Shown piece by piece: positions 53,804 to 62,369 of a stretch of 64,000 bases of DNA (its first letter is position 1; the number at the start of each line of letters is the position of its first letter). Location of the stretch: NCBI GenBank assembly GCA_022711405.1, contig JAKLFC010000014.1, forward strand, positions 36,123-100,122, read 5' to 3'. The notes under the pieces are model-generated. The model worked only from the letters and a program-made list of their open reading frames with translations, had not been told where the DNA came from and ran no database searches. Source of the DNA: Bacteroidota bacterium (GTDB taxonomy: Bacteria; Bacteroidota; Bacteroidia; Bacteroidales; JAGONC01). Made by a program: the position numbers and the translations under genes.

Positions 53804-55513
53804 CTATTCCTTCATCAGCTTCGCCACCTCAGCGATCACTTCATCAAACTCCCCGTTCTGATAACTTTCAATCAGTTTATAACGCTGGATCTTGCCGCTG
53901 CTGGTCCTGGGAATCTGGTTAGAACGGATGGGGATGAATTTATCGATGGTGATCCCGTGAGTGGAGCGGAAAAAAGTCTTCAGTTTCTGGAAAGTATCCA
54001 TCGTTTCAGAATTCAATGATCCGGAGAGAAAAAGAAGAATCATATCGCGGCCTTTTCTTTCATCAAATACACCGGAAAGGATGATCTTACCGTAGGGAAT
54101 ATCGTGGTACTGAATGGCCAGGTTCTCCAGGTCATGCGCATACAGGTTCTGTCCACGAATAAAGATAATATCTTTGGTGCGCCCGGTTATGTACAGGTTG
54201 TTTTGGTAAAAGAATCCGTTGTCGCCTGTCACTAACCACTGGCCATGAAATGGCTGTTGGTATCCGGTTTCATTTCCGTAATATCCGGATGTGATGCCAT
54301 CCCCTGCAATCTCGATCTGACCGACAAGGGATTCTTCCAATGGTTTTCCCTTGGCGCCGACGATCCTGATCCTGACATCATCGAGCGCGTGACCGACGCT
54401 CACCAGTTCAATGGCATCCGCAGACCCGGTTCCTGCCATGGCAACCCTGCCCTCCGTTTGCATGAGACTCCAGTCGAACGCTGTGACCAGGGGACCCTTG
54501 CGCAACGGGGAGAAAGTGATGGCCAGCGTAGCTTCTGCCATCCCGTAAACCGGCATCATGGACTCCCTTTTAAATCCATAAGGACTCATTTTCTCGATGA
54601 ATTCGTTCATCACCTTGATACTGATGGGCTCGGCGCCATTGGTGACGGCTTTTATAGAACACAGATCCCATGAACCGGGCCCTTTGTTCTTTAAATACCT
54701 CAGCAGCAAAGCCTGTCCAAAATTCGGGCAACCTGTGATCGTACAGCGGACCCTGTCCATAATATCTAGCCACAGGGCAGGACGCTTCACGAAATCAACC
54801 GTATCGATCAGGTATTGATTATATTTACCGAACATAGGGGCCAGATGATAACCCACCAGCCCCATATCATGATAGAGCGGCATCCAGTTGACGGTGGTAT
54901 CGTGGATTGTGAAATCCAGACCTTTGCTGATCGCTTGAAGGTTGGTCATGATGTTTTTGTGGGTAAGCAGGATACCCTTCGGATCTCCGGTACTTCCGCT
55001 TGAAAACTGGATGAATGTAATGTCTGTTTCCCTGCCGGGAACAGGATCCCTTCCGGCTGACGATTTACTTTCAATTAGTTCTGTTGTGATCAGTTGTTGC
55101 CGGTTGATCATTTCGGACCTGAAATCCCTGGCCAGCTCCGCAGAAACGATCATCCGCGGACTGCCAAGCACCCGGTTCACATTTTCAACTTTTATTGCAG
55201 GAGGATTGAGCTCCGTGAAGGAAACCGGTGGCTGCAGAATGGTCGGGACGAGCCCCCCCAGGACACAGGCCCAGAAGAAATGGATCACATCTTCATTCCT
55301 GTTCAGCAGGAGAATGACCTTTTCACCGGGAATGAATCCTGCTTCCTTCAGGCCATTTGATAAGAATCGTGCTTTGGAAAGAAGTTCTGGATAGGTAATA
55401 AAATGTACCCGCTCATCCGGCTGAACAATCCCAATACCGTGTTCAGGATACTCATTTGCAGCAGCCTGAAGCAAATCTGAAAGAGTTTTTATGCCATCTC
55501 TCCGGTTCACCAT
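53804..55513 (-). CDS. Acyl-AMP ligase / acyl-CoA synthetase-like enzyme
   Basis: Adenylating enzyme of 569 residues without a carrier domain. QFSSGSTGDPKGILLTHKN is the AMP loop, MPLYHDMGLVGYHLAPMF and MMPVYGMAEATLAITFSPL follow, and LYITGRTKDIIFIRGQNLYAHDLENL plus IPRTSSGKIQRYKL form the C-terminal part. The pattern is of the FAAL type, so it would load the stand-alone ACP. It is divergent in sequence from the FAAL-ACP fusion. The gene follows the TMTC-like gene by 3 bases on the same strand. Confidence 0.9.
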   Translation of the reverse strand: MVNRRDGIKTLSDLLQAAANEYPEHGIGIVQPDERVHFITYPELLSKARFLSNGLKEAGFIPGEKVILLLNRNEDVIHFFWACVLGGLVPTILQPPVSFTELNPPAIKVENVNRVLGSPRMIVSAELARDFRSEMINRQQLITTELIESKSSAGRDPVPGRETDITFIQFSSGSTGDPKGILLTHKNIMTNLQAISKGLDFTIHDTTVNWMPLYHDMGLVGYHLAPMFGKYNQYLIDTVDFVKRPALWLDIMDRVRCTITGCPNFGQALLLRYLKNKGPGSWDLCSIKAVTNGAEPISIKVMNEFIEKMSPYGFKRESMMPVYGMAEATLAITFSPLRKGPLVTAFDWSLMQTEGRVAMAGTGSADAIELVSVGHALDDVRIRIVGAKGKPLEESLVGQIEIAGDGITSGYYGNETGYQQPFHGQWLVTGDNGFFYQNNLYITGRTKDIIFIRGQNLYAHDLENLAIQYHDIPYGKIILSGVFDERKGRDMILLFLSGSLNSETMDTFQKLKTFFRSTHGITIDKFIPIRSNQIPRTSSGKIQRYKLIESYQNGEFDEVIAEVAKLMKE

Positions 55514-55516
55514 CCC

Positions 55517-57523
55517 TTATCGTTTTTCTTCGTCCCGTGTCATCCTTGGTTTAACCTTCTGCGCCATGTTATAATACTGCCAGGTCCTTACGGAGTCCAT
55601 CTGCTGAAGATAATACCAGCTGATCTTCATACAAAGGCGGTATTCAGGCTGTATGGAAACGGCTTTTTCCCAGTAGGGTATGGCCCGGGCGGTATCACCA
55701 AGACCGGCCATGTAATTGCCTAGGTTAATATAGGGGATCGCTGTGCCGGTATCTATTTCAATCACTTCCCTGTTCAGCTGAATGGCCTGTACCAGTGAAT
55801 CAGAAGCATAGTAAAGGTTGGCCAGATCTGATTTGATGGCGACACTGGAGGGCATCAGCTGGTTGGCCATCCGGTAGTTGCTGATCGCCCTGGCAGTATC
55901 CCCAAGAATTTTGTAGGTGTACCCAAGATTATAATAAGGCTCCGGGCGTCGGGGTTCCAGCTGAATGGCTTTATTAAAGTAGGGAATGGCAGTGGGCAGT
56001 TCTCCAAGCGTATAGGCATAAAACGAACCGTAATTGTTCAGCACTTCAAAATTATCAGGGTAGATCTTCAGCGCCTGGTCGTAGTGCTTTTTGATGAGAC
56101 CAATCCATCTTGCCTGCTTTTCCATATCCATCGTTTCAGAGACCTCGCTGGTCAAAAGGCTGGCATACAATACATTCGCCTTGACCGACTGCCCCAGCCG
56201 GGGAAGATCTTTCTCATAGAGTGTCATATAGTTCTTCCAATCCTTATTCCGGTTAACAGTCCAAACCGAGTAGGGCACCAGAAGGATCATGCATGTGATA
56301 AGAATGCCTGCAAGTGAACCTTTTGAAGGATTGAATCGGAACGGGGAAGTTCGGTAGAGCTTGAAAATGAAATAGACCACTACCAGACTGAAAGCCAGGG
56401 AAGAAACATAAAGGTACCGTTCAGCAATGATCCCGGGTGAGGGTAAAACAAAATTGGAATACATGGCCATCATCAGCAGGTAATAAAAGATGGCGAACGA
56501 AAGAATGTGTTTTTTCCTGAATTTATAGATGGCGTATGCCAGCATTGCGACGTGGATCAGAATGCTCAGGATCACCCACCCGTTGGCCAGGTTCACCACA
56601 GGGATCATATCGTACCCGTAGTAGAACCGGAGCGGATGAGGGAACAGAAGCAGACGCAGATAATACAGCAATATATAAAATCCGGTGCCTGCTCTCAGCC
56701 AGAGGTTAGTCTCAAAAAAGAGCGGATTTTCATAATACTGCACCGGTCTTACGTTCTCCGGAAGGACAAACCTGGTAAATACCAGAAAGAGCAGGACCAG
56801 TCCGAAAAAAGCAATCGCAGAATACACCAGTGGCCTGGCTTTTACATCGGTGAAAAAATAAAGGGCCAGCGGATAGATTATGAAGAATATCGCAGCCGTG
56901 GGTTTGGATGACAGGACAAGAACGAACGTCAGCGCGCATAAAAGGATATAACGGATCTTTCGGGTCTCCACAAAACGAAAGAGCAGGATCATTGTCACCA
57001 CGTTGAAAAAGAATCCCAGCAGCTCATCCCTGTTCTTCAAACTGGCAACCACCTCGGTGTGAATAGGATGTGCGATGAATAACAGCGTGACGAGGAACGC
57101 AAACAACGGATGGTAGTCTTTTAAAAGCTTTCTGAGCAGCCGGAAAAGGAGCAGCCCGGTGAACGCATAGATCAGTGCATTGATGGCGTGGGAGCGTCCT
57201 GGCTTGAATCCCCAGATTTCGTACTCAATGGCGTAGGTGATCTTCACCAGGGGGCGATATCCGTACGTCAGTTGTTCTTCCTTGGCGTACCGTGTGGTCA
57301 GGATCTCCGGGATCGCTTTGATCCCCTGCGCGATCTGTTCGTTGGGGAAGGTCACCAGGTGGTCATCTACGGCGTACTTATTCCTGACCGTATTACCGTA
57401 AAGTACCAGCGTGAAAAGGATGATGATCAGTCCATAGATCCACTGGTTTTTAATGCTGGAATTCAGTAAGGGTTTCAATTCCGGTCCAGGTCTTCCCGAC
57501 TGCTGATGTCCTGGCTTCTTCAT
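55517..57523 (-). CDS. TMTC-like membrane protein with TPR repeats
   Basis: Protein of 668 residues. About eleven membrane segments span residues 30-430 (IYGLIIILFTLVLYGNTV onward) with an ERYLYVSSLAFSLVVVYFIF region, resembling GT-C/TMTC-type proteins (DUF1736-like). A C-terminal domain has about five TPR units (PYYNLGYTYKILGDTARAIS, IPYINLGNYMAGLGDTARAI). TMTC proteins in animals O-mannosylate proteins; bacterial relatives are poorly known. A role in transferring sugar from a lipid carrier would fit the locus, but is inference. A -7 box at 57541 overlaps the ksgA stop. Confidence 0.8.
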   Translation of the reverse strand: MKKPGHQQSGRPGPELKPLLNSSIKNQWIYGLIIILFTLVLYGNTVRNKYAVDDHLVTFPNEQIAQGIKAIPEILTTRYAKEEQLTYGYRPLVKITYAIEYEIWGFKPGRSHAINALIYAFTGLLLFRLLRKLLKDYHPLFAFLVTLLFIAHPIHTEVVASLKNRDELLGFFFNVVTMILLFRFVETRKIRYILLCALTFVLVLSSKPTAAIFFIIYPLALYFFTDVKARPLVYSAIAFFGLVLLFLVFTRFVLPENVRPVQYYENPLFFETNLWLRAGTGFYILLYYLRLLLFPHPLRFYYGYDMIPVVNLANGWVILSILIHVAMLAYAIYKFRKKHILSFAIFYYLLMMAMYSNFVLPSPGIIAERYLYVSSLAFSLVVVYFIFKLYRTSPFRFNPSKGSLAGILITCMILLVPYSVWTVNRNKDWKNYMTLYEKDLPRLGQSVKANVLYASLLTSEVSETMDMEKQARWIGLIKKHYDQALKIYPDNFEVLNNYGSFYAYTLGELPTAIPYFNKAIQLEPRRPEPYYNLGYTYKILGDTARAISNYRMANQLMPSSVAIKSDLANLYYASDSLVQAIQLNREVIEIDTGTAIPYINLGNYMAGLGDTARAIPYWEKAVSIQPEYRLCMKISWYYLQQMDSVRTWQYYNMAQKVKPRMTRDEEKR

Positions 57524-57540
57524 CGGTTTCAGTTTGCCGG

Positions 57541-57548
57541 CAAAGTTA
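57541..57548 (-). promoter_or_regulatory. -7 box embedded in the ksgA stop codon
   Basis: Minus strand TAACTTTG; its first three bases are the TAA stop of ksgA (57546-57548). It is 17 bases before the ATG of the TMTC-like gene and would uncouple that gene and the acyl ligase from ksgA transcription. Confidence 0.5.
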
Positions 57549-58313
57549 ATAAAATGCCGTTTCCAAAAGATTTGTCAGGCGGATGAAATCCTGAATGCTG
57601 AGCTGTTCTGCGCGGAGGGAGAAAACAGGATCCGAAACTACCTTTTCATTGGAAAGACTCCTCAGCGCATTTCGCAGCGTTTTTCTTCGCTGATTGAACG
57701 CTGTTTTCACTACCTTGAAAAAGAATGCCTCATCGCATTCCATCCGTACCGTTTTATTCCTGGTCATGCGGATCACTGCGGATTTTACGTTCGGATGAGG
57801 ATAAAAGACCGTTTCGCTGACAGAGAACAGATACTCAATGTCATAAAAGGCACCAGTCAGGACGCTGAGGATCCCGTACTTCTTTGAACCCGGGGGCGAC
57901 GCTATCCGCTCTGCCACCTCCTTCTGGAACATGCCTACCACTTCAGTCACCTGATCCCGGTGATCAATAATATGAAAAAGGATCTGCGAAGATATGTTGT
58001 AGGGAAAATTGCCAATGATGGAAAAGCGTTCCGGAAATAATCCGCTCAGGTTTGTTTTAAGAAAATCACCATGAATGATCTTTTCGCTGATCTGCGGGAA
58101 GGTCTCTTTCAGGTACCGGACGGACTCATCATCTATTTCCACGATCTGCAGGGAAGGAAAAAGAGGGACAAGGTACCTGGTCAGTACACCCCTTCCGGGA
58201 CCCACTTCCAGCACATTATTGATGCCGTGCGAAAGGCTGCCTACGATCTTGCGGGCGATGTTCTCGTCGACCAGAAAGTGCTGACCCAGATGCTTTTTCG
58301 GCCTGACGCTCAT
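57546..58313 (-). CDS. rsmA: 16S rRNA dimethyladenosine transferase
   Basis: Also called KsgA; dimethylates A1518 and A1519 of 16S rRNA late in small-subunit assembly. It has 255 residues. HLGQHFLVDENIARKIV, LEVGPGRGVLTRYL (SAM loop), GNFPYNISSQILFHII with the NxPY-type catalytic motif, and the C-terminal FNQRRKTLRNAL are complete. The TTG at 58325 could extend it by four residues; MSVRPKKHLGQHFL at 58313 is more natural. The 85-base gap upstream holds two heptad arrays. Confidence 0.96.
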   Translation of the reverse strand: MSVRPKKHLGQHFLVDENIARKIVGSLSHGINNVLEVGPGRGVLTRYLVPLFPSLQIVEIDDESVRYLKETFPQISEKIIHGDFLKTNLSGLFPERFSIIGNFPYNISSQILFHIIDHRDQVTEVVGMFQKEVAERIASPPGSKKYGILSVLTGAFYDIEYLFSVSETVFYPHPNVKSAVIRMTRNKTVRMECDEAFFFKVVKTAFNQRRKTLRNALRSLSNEKVVSDPVFSLRAEQLSIQDFIRLTNLLETAFY

Positions 58314-58320
58314 AATGATT

Positions 58321-58348
58321 GCCAATTGTCAATTGTCGATTGCCAATT
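58321..58348. repeat. Heptad array, GCCAATT type
   Basis: Four 7-base units (GCCAATT, GTCAATT, GTCGATT, GCCAATT) just upstream of rsmA. They fit the consensus GYYRAYY shared by arrays at 58366, 61764 and 62328. Confidence 0.75.
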
Positions 58349-58365
58349 TTCGTGTACTTTTATTT

Positions 58366-58400
58366 GCCAACTGCTGACTGCTGACTGCTGACCGCTGACT
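58366..58400. repeat. Heptad array, GCTGACT type, on the TPR gene stop
   Basis: Five units: GCCAACT, GCTGACT, GCTGACT, GCTGACC, GCTGACT. The last two bases are part of the TAG stop (58399-58401 on the minus strand) of the TPR gene. Confidence 0.85.
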
Positions 58401-60297
58401 AATTCACCACATCCCCCCTCAACTCCCGGAACCGTTTGCGGGCTTCCACCACGAACAGGCTCCCGGGGTAATCGGTCATGAGCCGCTGATAGAGTTCCAT
58501 GGCGGTCGACGGATCACCGAGCCGTTCTTCGTGCAGCCTGGCTCGCATCATCAGGGCATTGTCGGCCAGGATATCCCAGGGATAAAGGCCTGTCACTTCT
58601 TTAAGCAGGGTGTCAGCCTCCGGAAATTTACCTTCTTTCATTGCGATCTGAGCTTTTTTGAAGAGGATTTCATCTGCCAGGGGATGGCCGGGGTACGACC
58701 GCTGGAGGGAATCAAGCAACGACATCGCCATTTCATCATGATTCTGAAACACATAGAAGTCGGCTCTGGCATACCTGCCAAGCACGGTGTAGGTACTGTC
58801 AGGATCCATATTATCCAGGATCAGGAGCGACAGCTCCATGGCATCGTTGGCGATGAGCTTTGAGGTAGCCGCCTTCAGGATATCGAGCTGGGCCTTTGCC
58901 CACTGGAACTCGCCGATGTAATAGGAAAGTCGTGCGTTACGGAATTTTGCCTCGTGCCCGACAGGCTCATGTTTGAATTCTTTTTCTACCTGGGAGTACA
59001 GCAGGGTGGCTTCCCAGGGCTCTCCGCTGAAGAGGAGGATATCCGCCAGTTCCATTTTGATCCCGGCGCGTTCCTGAGGGGTGAGGGTCCTGATCTGTCT
59101 TGCCTCTTCCAGCAGTGCGATGGCATCCTGCTCCCTGTTCAGGTAAAAGGCTTGCAGATGAGCCAGATTCCTCATCAGTGAAAGCGTTTCGTTGTTATAA
59201 CCAAGTTCACCCAGGAGCTGGCCGAACTGCTGCTCCAGATCTGTCAGGGTCTGCGGATCGGGCATGTACTGTGCCGTGTTTTTCATGAAAAGCACATTCA
59301 GCAGCTCAATCCTGCCGGATAGATACAATTCCGCAGATTCTCCCTTTTTGATCACATAGCTGAACGCATCATAAGCGGCATCATAATCCTCGTTGGACGC
59401 ACTCAGCATTCCGATCTCATAGACACGCCCGCCCTCTTCACCGAACCTTCTGTCGAGTGCTTTAGCCTGAATCAGGGCCGTTTTGAAGTCTTTCTGCTGC
59501 ACAGCGTACCATATCAGCATCTCGGAGTAAAAGACCATGTCGGGAAATTCCTGGATCCGTTTCAGGAGTGCGACCCTGAAAAGATCGCTTTTTGTACCGT
59601 CGGGATCCTCAGAGAGGGAATTCTGGATCCTGTTCTGCACGATCTGGATCATGGAAGGGTCTTCTCCGATCAAATTCAGGTACTCGTTGAACATCTCTTC
59701 GTATCTGCCCTCCACCTCATAGATCGAACCTATCTCCAGGTTAAAAGATTCGGAATATCCAAGCAGTTCCCTGCCCCTGTAATAGGTTCGTATGGCATAT
59801 TCAATTTCCCTGCGCGACTGAAAAGCACCTGCAAGTTCCATGATGGCATTTCGGTCAGGTACCAGTCTGGATATGGCAGTCTCATACTCTTTTTTAGCCT
59901 TCGACGTCTCATCCGATATCTGGTAGATGTAGCCCAGATCGACCAGGTACCTTGTTTTGTCGGGGTATTCCTTTATCTGTTTTTTGACCAGTTTTTCCGC
60001 ATCATCGAACCTGTTGAGCTGGATCAGGCTGAAATAATAATAGGTATAATTGACATAGGAGGGATTTTCCTTGTATAGCTTCTCGTATAAGATGGCTGCT
60101 TTGTCAAACTGCTGTTTGTTATAATATTCTGCCGCCAGCTGGGATTCATTGCCGGCGCTTCCGGGCCTCACACCGGGCGGTTTTCTGCTGACGATGCGGG
60201 TTGTGTCCGGCTGCTGCGCAATGGCTGCTTCCAGCAGAAACATCATTCCCACGATTAAAAGAATAATTATTGTATTCGATTTTCTATGCATCAACAT
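58399..60297 (-). CDS. Exported TPR-repeat protein
   Basis: Protein of 632 residues with a signal peptide (IIILLIVGMMFLLEAAIAQQ, cleavage near 28) and tetratricopeptide repeats over most of its length (for example AAEYYNKQQFDKAAILYEKL and the C-terminal ADEILFKKAQIAMKEGKFPEA). The last third resembles the outer-membrane-lipoprotein TPR region of BamD/YbgF-type proteins, but there is no lipobox. It probably acts in the periplasm as a scaffold. It may start at 60291 (MHRKSN). No enzymatic motif was seen. Confidence 0.82.
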   Translation of the reverse strand: MLMHRKSNTIIILLIVGMMFLLEAAIAQQPDTTRIVSRKPPGVRPGSAGNESQLAAEYYNKQQFDKAAILYEKLYKENPSYVNYTYYYFSLIQLNRFDDAEKLVKKQIKEYPDKTRYLVDLGYIYQISDETSKAKKEYETAISRLVPDRNAIMELAGAFQSRREIEYAIRTYYRGRELLGYSESFNLEIGSIYEVEGRYEEMFNEYLNLIGEDPSMIQIVQNRIQNSLSEDPDGTKSDLFRVALLKRIQEFPDMVFYSEMLIWYAVQQKDFKTALIQAKALDRRFGEEGGRVYEIGMLSASNEDYDAAYDAFSYVIKKGESAELYLSGRIELLNVLFMKNTAQYMPDPQTLTDLEQQFGQLLGELGYNNETLSLMRNLAHLQAFYLNREQDAIALLEEARQIRTLTPQERAGIKMELADILLFSGEPWEATLLYSQVEKEFKHEPVGHEAKFRNARLSYYIGEFQWAKAQLDILKAATSKLIANDAMELSLLILDNMDPDSTYTVLGRYARADFYVFQNHDEMAMSLLDSLQRSYPGHPLADEILFKKAQIAMKEGKFPEADTLLKEVTGLYPWDILADNALMMRARLHEERLGDPSTAMELYQRLMTDYPGSLFVVEARKRFRELRGDVVN

Positions 60298-60337
60298 ACA
60301 CTGTCTCGTCCTAACAAATGATTAATGAACACAAATC

Positions 60338-60368
60338 TCTCCTCTCTCCTCTCTCCTTTCTCCTCTCA
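60338..60368. repeat. Heptad array (TCTCCTC)4 from the serS stop
   Basis: Four TCTCCTC units (one with a single change) at 60338-60365 lead directly into TCA, the TGA stop of serS on the minus strand. The arrangement is the same as at thiL, in the same phase. Confidence 0.9.
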
Positions 60369-61634
60369 AATCATATCAAATCCCGCGTACCCCACCAGCA
60401 CCTCAGGGATGTCAATTCCCTCCGGCGTCTGGTTATTTTCCAGCAGTGCTGCCACCACCCTGGGTAACGCCAGGGCGCTGCCGTTTAGTGTATGTGCCAG
60501 CCTGGTTTTCCCGTCCTGGTCCTTGAAGCGCAGCTTCATACGGTTCGACTGGAATGATTCGAAGTTGGAGACGGAGCTGACCTCCAGCCATCGTTCCTGA
60601 GCGGCAGAGTAGACCTCAAAATCGTAGGTCAGTGCGCTGGTAAAGCTCATATCGCCACCGCACAGCTTCATGATCCGAAAGGGAAGCTTCAGGGCTTGGA
60701 GGAGCCCTGCCACGTGAGTACGCATTTCCTCGAGCGCTTCGTACGAACGCTCCGGATGAACGATTTGCACGATCTCGACCTTGTCGAACTGGTGAAGCCG
60801 GTTCAGGCCCCTGACATCCTTGCCCCAGGATCCTGCCTCGCGCCTGAAGCAGCTGGAATAGGCTACATTTTTGACCGGCAGGTCATCGGCCGTCAGGATG
60901 ACATTGCGGTATATATTGGTGATGGGTACCTCCGCTGTGGGGATCAGGTAGAAGTTCTCCTCGGTGACGACATACATCTGTCCATCCTTATCCGGAAGCT
61001 GACCAGTTCCGTATCCCGAGTCAGCGTTCACCATCAGGGGAGGCTGAACTTCAAGGTATCCCGCTTTGACGGCACTATCCAGGAAGAAGGCGATCAGCGC
61101 ACGCTGCAGCTTGGCTCCTTTGCCCTTGTAAAAGGGAAATCCCGCGCCTGTCACCTTGTTACCCAGCTCAAAATCAATGATATCATATTTCCTGATCAGG
61201 TCCCAGTGGGGCATCGCCCCGGGATGCAGCTGAGGAAAAGTTCCTTCCTGGTAGACATTTTCGTTGTGCTCGGCTGAAAATCCTTTTGGCACCGATGGGT
61301 GGGGGAGATTGGGAAGCTGTACCAGCAGGTCGTTCAGCCTCTGTTCGGTCTCTGAGAGCTTTTCGCCCAGCTCTTTGGACTGGATCTTCCATTCGGCGGT
61401 TTTCGCTTTCAATTCACCGGCTTCATCCACCCGGCCGCTTTTATACAGGATACCGATCTCACGGGCAGCCTGGTTGGATTCGGCAAGGATATCGTCGAGC
61501 GACTTCTGGATCTTCCGGCGCTCCGCATCTGCCTGGAGGACCTCATCCACCAGGTGGATCGCCTTGAAATTCTTGATACCTAGACGATGGAGAACGTCCT
61601 GTTTATGATCGCGGATATAGCTGATTTCTAACAT
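60366..61634 (-). CDS. serS: Serine-tRNA ligase
   Basis: Class II aminoacyl-tRNA synthetase, 422 residues. N-terminal coiled-coil arm (about 25-100) that grips the long arm of tRNA-Ser, motif 2 SCFRREAGSWG, TSVSNFESFQSNRMKLR-like serine site (EVSSVSNFESFQSNR) and motif 3 LALPRVVAALLENNQ. Complete. Its stop is fused to a GAGGAGA heptad array. The 327-base region upstream, toward rpmA, has two further arrays and a terminator. Confidence 0.96.
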   Translation of the reverse strand: MLEISYIRDHKQDVLHRLGIKNFKAIHLVDEVLQADAERRKIQKSLDDILAESNQAAREIGILYKSGRVDEAGELKAKTAEWKIQSKELGEKLSETEQRLNDLLVQLPNLPHPSVPKGFSAEHNENVYQEGTFPQLHPGAMPHWDLIRKYDIIDFELGNKVTGAGFPFYKGKGAKLQRALIAFFLDSAVKAGYLEVQPPLMVNADSGYGTGQLPDKDGQMYVVTEENFYLIPTAEVPITNIYRNVILTADDLPVKNVAYSSCFRREAGSWGKDVRGLNRLHQFDKVEIVQIVHPERSYEALEEMRTHVAGLLQALKLPFRIMKLCGGDMSFTSALTYDFEVYSAAQERWLEVSSVSNFESFQSNRMKLRFKDQDGKTRLAHTLNGSALALPRVVAALLENNQTPEGIDIPEVLVGYAGFDMI

Positions 61635-61670
61635 AATAAAAATATTCGAAATGATTTATTTTAATTTCTT

Positions 61671-61710
61671 GTTAAATTGTCAAATTGTCAAATTGTTAAA
61701 TTGTCAAATT
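61671..61710. repeat. Octamer array GTCAAATT
   Basis: Five 8-base units alternating GTTAAATT and GTCAAATT. It differs from the GYYRATT heptads nearby by one extra A in each unit, which gives the odd period of 8. Confidence 0.9.
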
Positions 61711-61763
61711 GTTTACAGGTTTTACTGTTGATCCTGATTTCGCTCCACTCATCAGGACAAGCT

Positions 61764-61854
61764 GTTGACTGTTGACTGCTGACCGCTGACCGCTGACCGC
61801 CGACCGCCGACCGCCGACCGCCCACCGCCGACCGCCGACCGCCCACCGCCGACC
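61764..61854. repeat. Thirteen-unit heptad array with graded drift
   Basis: Thirteen contiguous 7-base units in strict phase. From left to right they drift: GTTGACT twice, GCTGACC three times, GCCGACC three times, then GCCCACC and GCCGACC alternating. It lies in the 327-base serS-rpmA gap and opens long frames on both strands that encode only repeats. Confidence 0.95.
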
Positions 61855-61895
61855 AGCCATTCCACACGAACAATGCAACAAAAGTAACCATTTCC

Positions 61896-61930
61896 AAAAA
61901 AAAATCCCCTGATGATCCACCAGGAGATTT
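61896..61930 (-). terminator. Rho-independent terminator of rplU-rpmA
   Basis: ATCCCCTGAT at 61904-61913 and ACCAGGAGAT at 61919-61928 form a 10-bp stem with G-T pairs and a 5-base loop. On the minus strand it is followed by a run of T (A9 at 61896-61904). It lies 32 bases after the rpmA stop. Confidence 0.82.
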
Positions 61931-61961
61931 TCTTTTCATATTTTCAACGAAACGATGGTGT

Positions 61962-62231
61962 CTATTCCTGGGGCTTTTCAGAAGGAACCACGGAAACGTA
62001 TGACCTGTTGTCTTTTCTTTTACGGAATTCAACGGTGCCGTCGACAAGAGCAAACAGCGTATGATCTTTACCGATATCGACATTCAGTCCGGGATTGTGT
62101 TTTGTTCCCCTCTGCCTGACGATAATGTTTCCTGCCCGGGCAAACTGCCCGCCATACACCTTCACTCCCAGTCTTTTACTTTGGGATTCACGACCGTTGT
62201 GTGAACTACCCGCTCCTTTTTTATGTGCCAT
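61962..62231 (-). CDS. rpmA: 50S ribosomal protein L27
   Basis: 89 residues starting [20 protein letters not shown], the usual L27 N-terminus that reaches toward the peptidyl-transferase centre. There is no cleavable N-terminal extension of the type found in Firmicutes. [22 protein letters not shown] is intact. It is second in the rplU-rpmA operon, 136 bases after rplU, an unusually wide gap that is filled by two heptad arrays. Confidence 0.97.
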   Translation of the reverse strand: MAHKKGAGSSHNGRESQSKRLGVKVYGGQFARAGNIIVRQRGTKHNPGLNVDIGKDHTLFALVDGTVEFRKRKDNRSYVSVVPSEKPQE

Positions 62232-62260
62232 GGTTTCTAATATCTAAATATGGTAAAATC

Positions 62261-62313
62261 CAAATTCCAAGATCCAAATTCCAAATAAATCCCAGGATCC
62301 AAATCCCAACATT
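62261..62313. repeat. Heptad array, CAAATTC type, in the rplU-rpmA gap
   Basis: Units CAAATTC, CAAGATC, CAAATTC, CAAATAA, then after a short break CAAATCC and CAACATT. Same family as the arrays at 52719-52842. Confidence 0.75.
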
Positions 62314-62327
62314 ATTTCTCACTAACT

Positions 62328-62369
62328 GCCTACTGGCTACTGCCTACTGCCAACTGTCAACTGCCAACT
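62328..62369. repeat. Heptad array, GCCAACT type, on the rplU stop
   Basis: Six perfect-phase units: GCCTACT, GGCTACT, GCCTACT, GCCAACT, GTCAACT, GCCAACT. The last two bases belong to the TAG stop of rplU, just as in the array at the TPR gene. Confidence 0.88.

Noticed and set aside
53464..53922. Plus-strand frames across the DUF559 cassette
   Set aside because: They read through palindromes into Pro/Gly-rich sequence and overlap the real minus-strand genes.
61671..61854. CRISPR-like array
   Set aside because: Units are 7-8 bases with no spacers, and no cas genes are present.
61688..62083. Open frames over the heptad arrays coding for Arg/Gly/Ala repeats
   Set aside because: They are translations of the 13-unit array and lack start signals and any conserved part.
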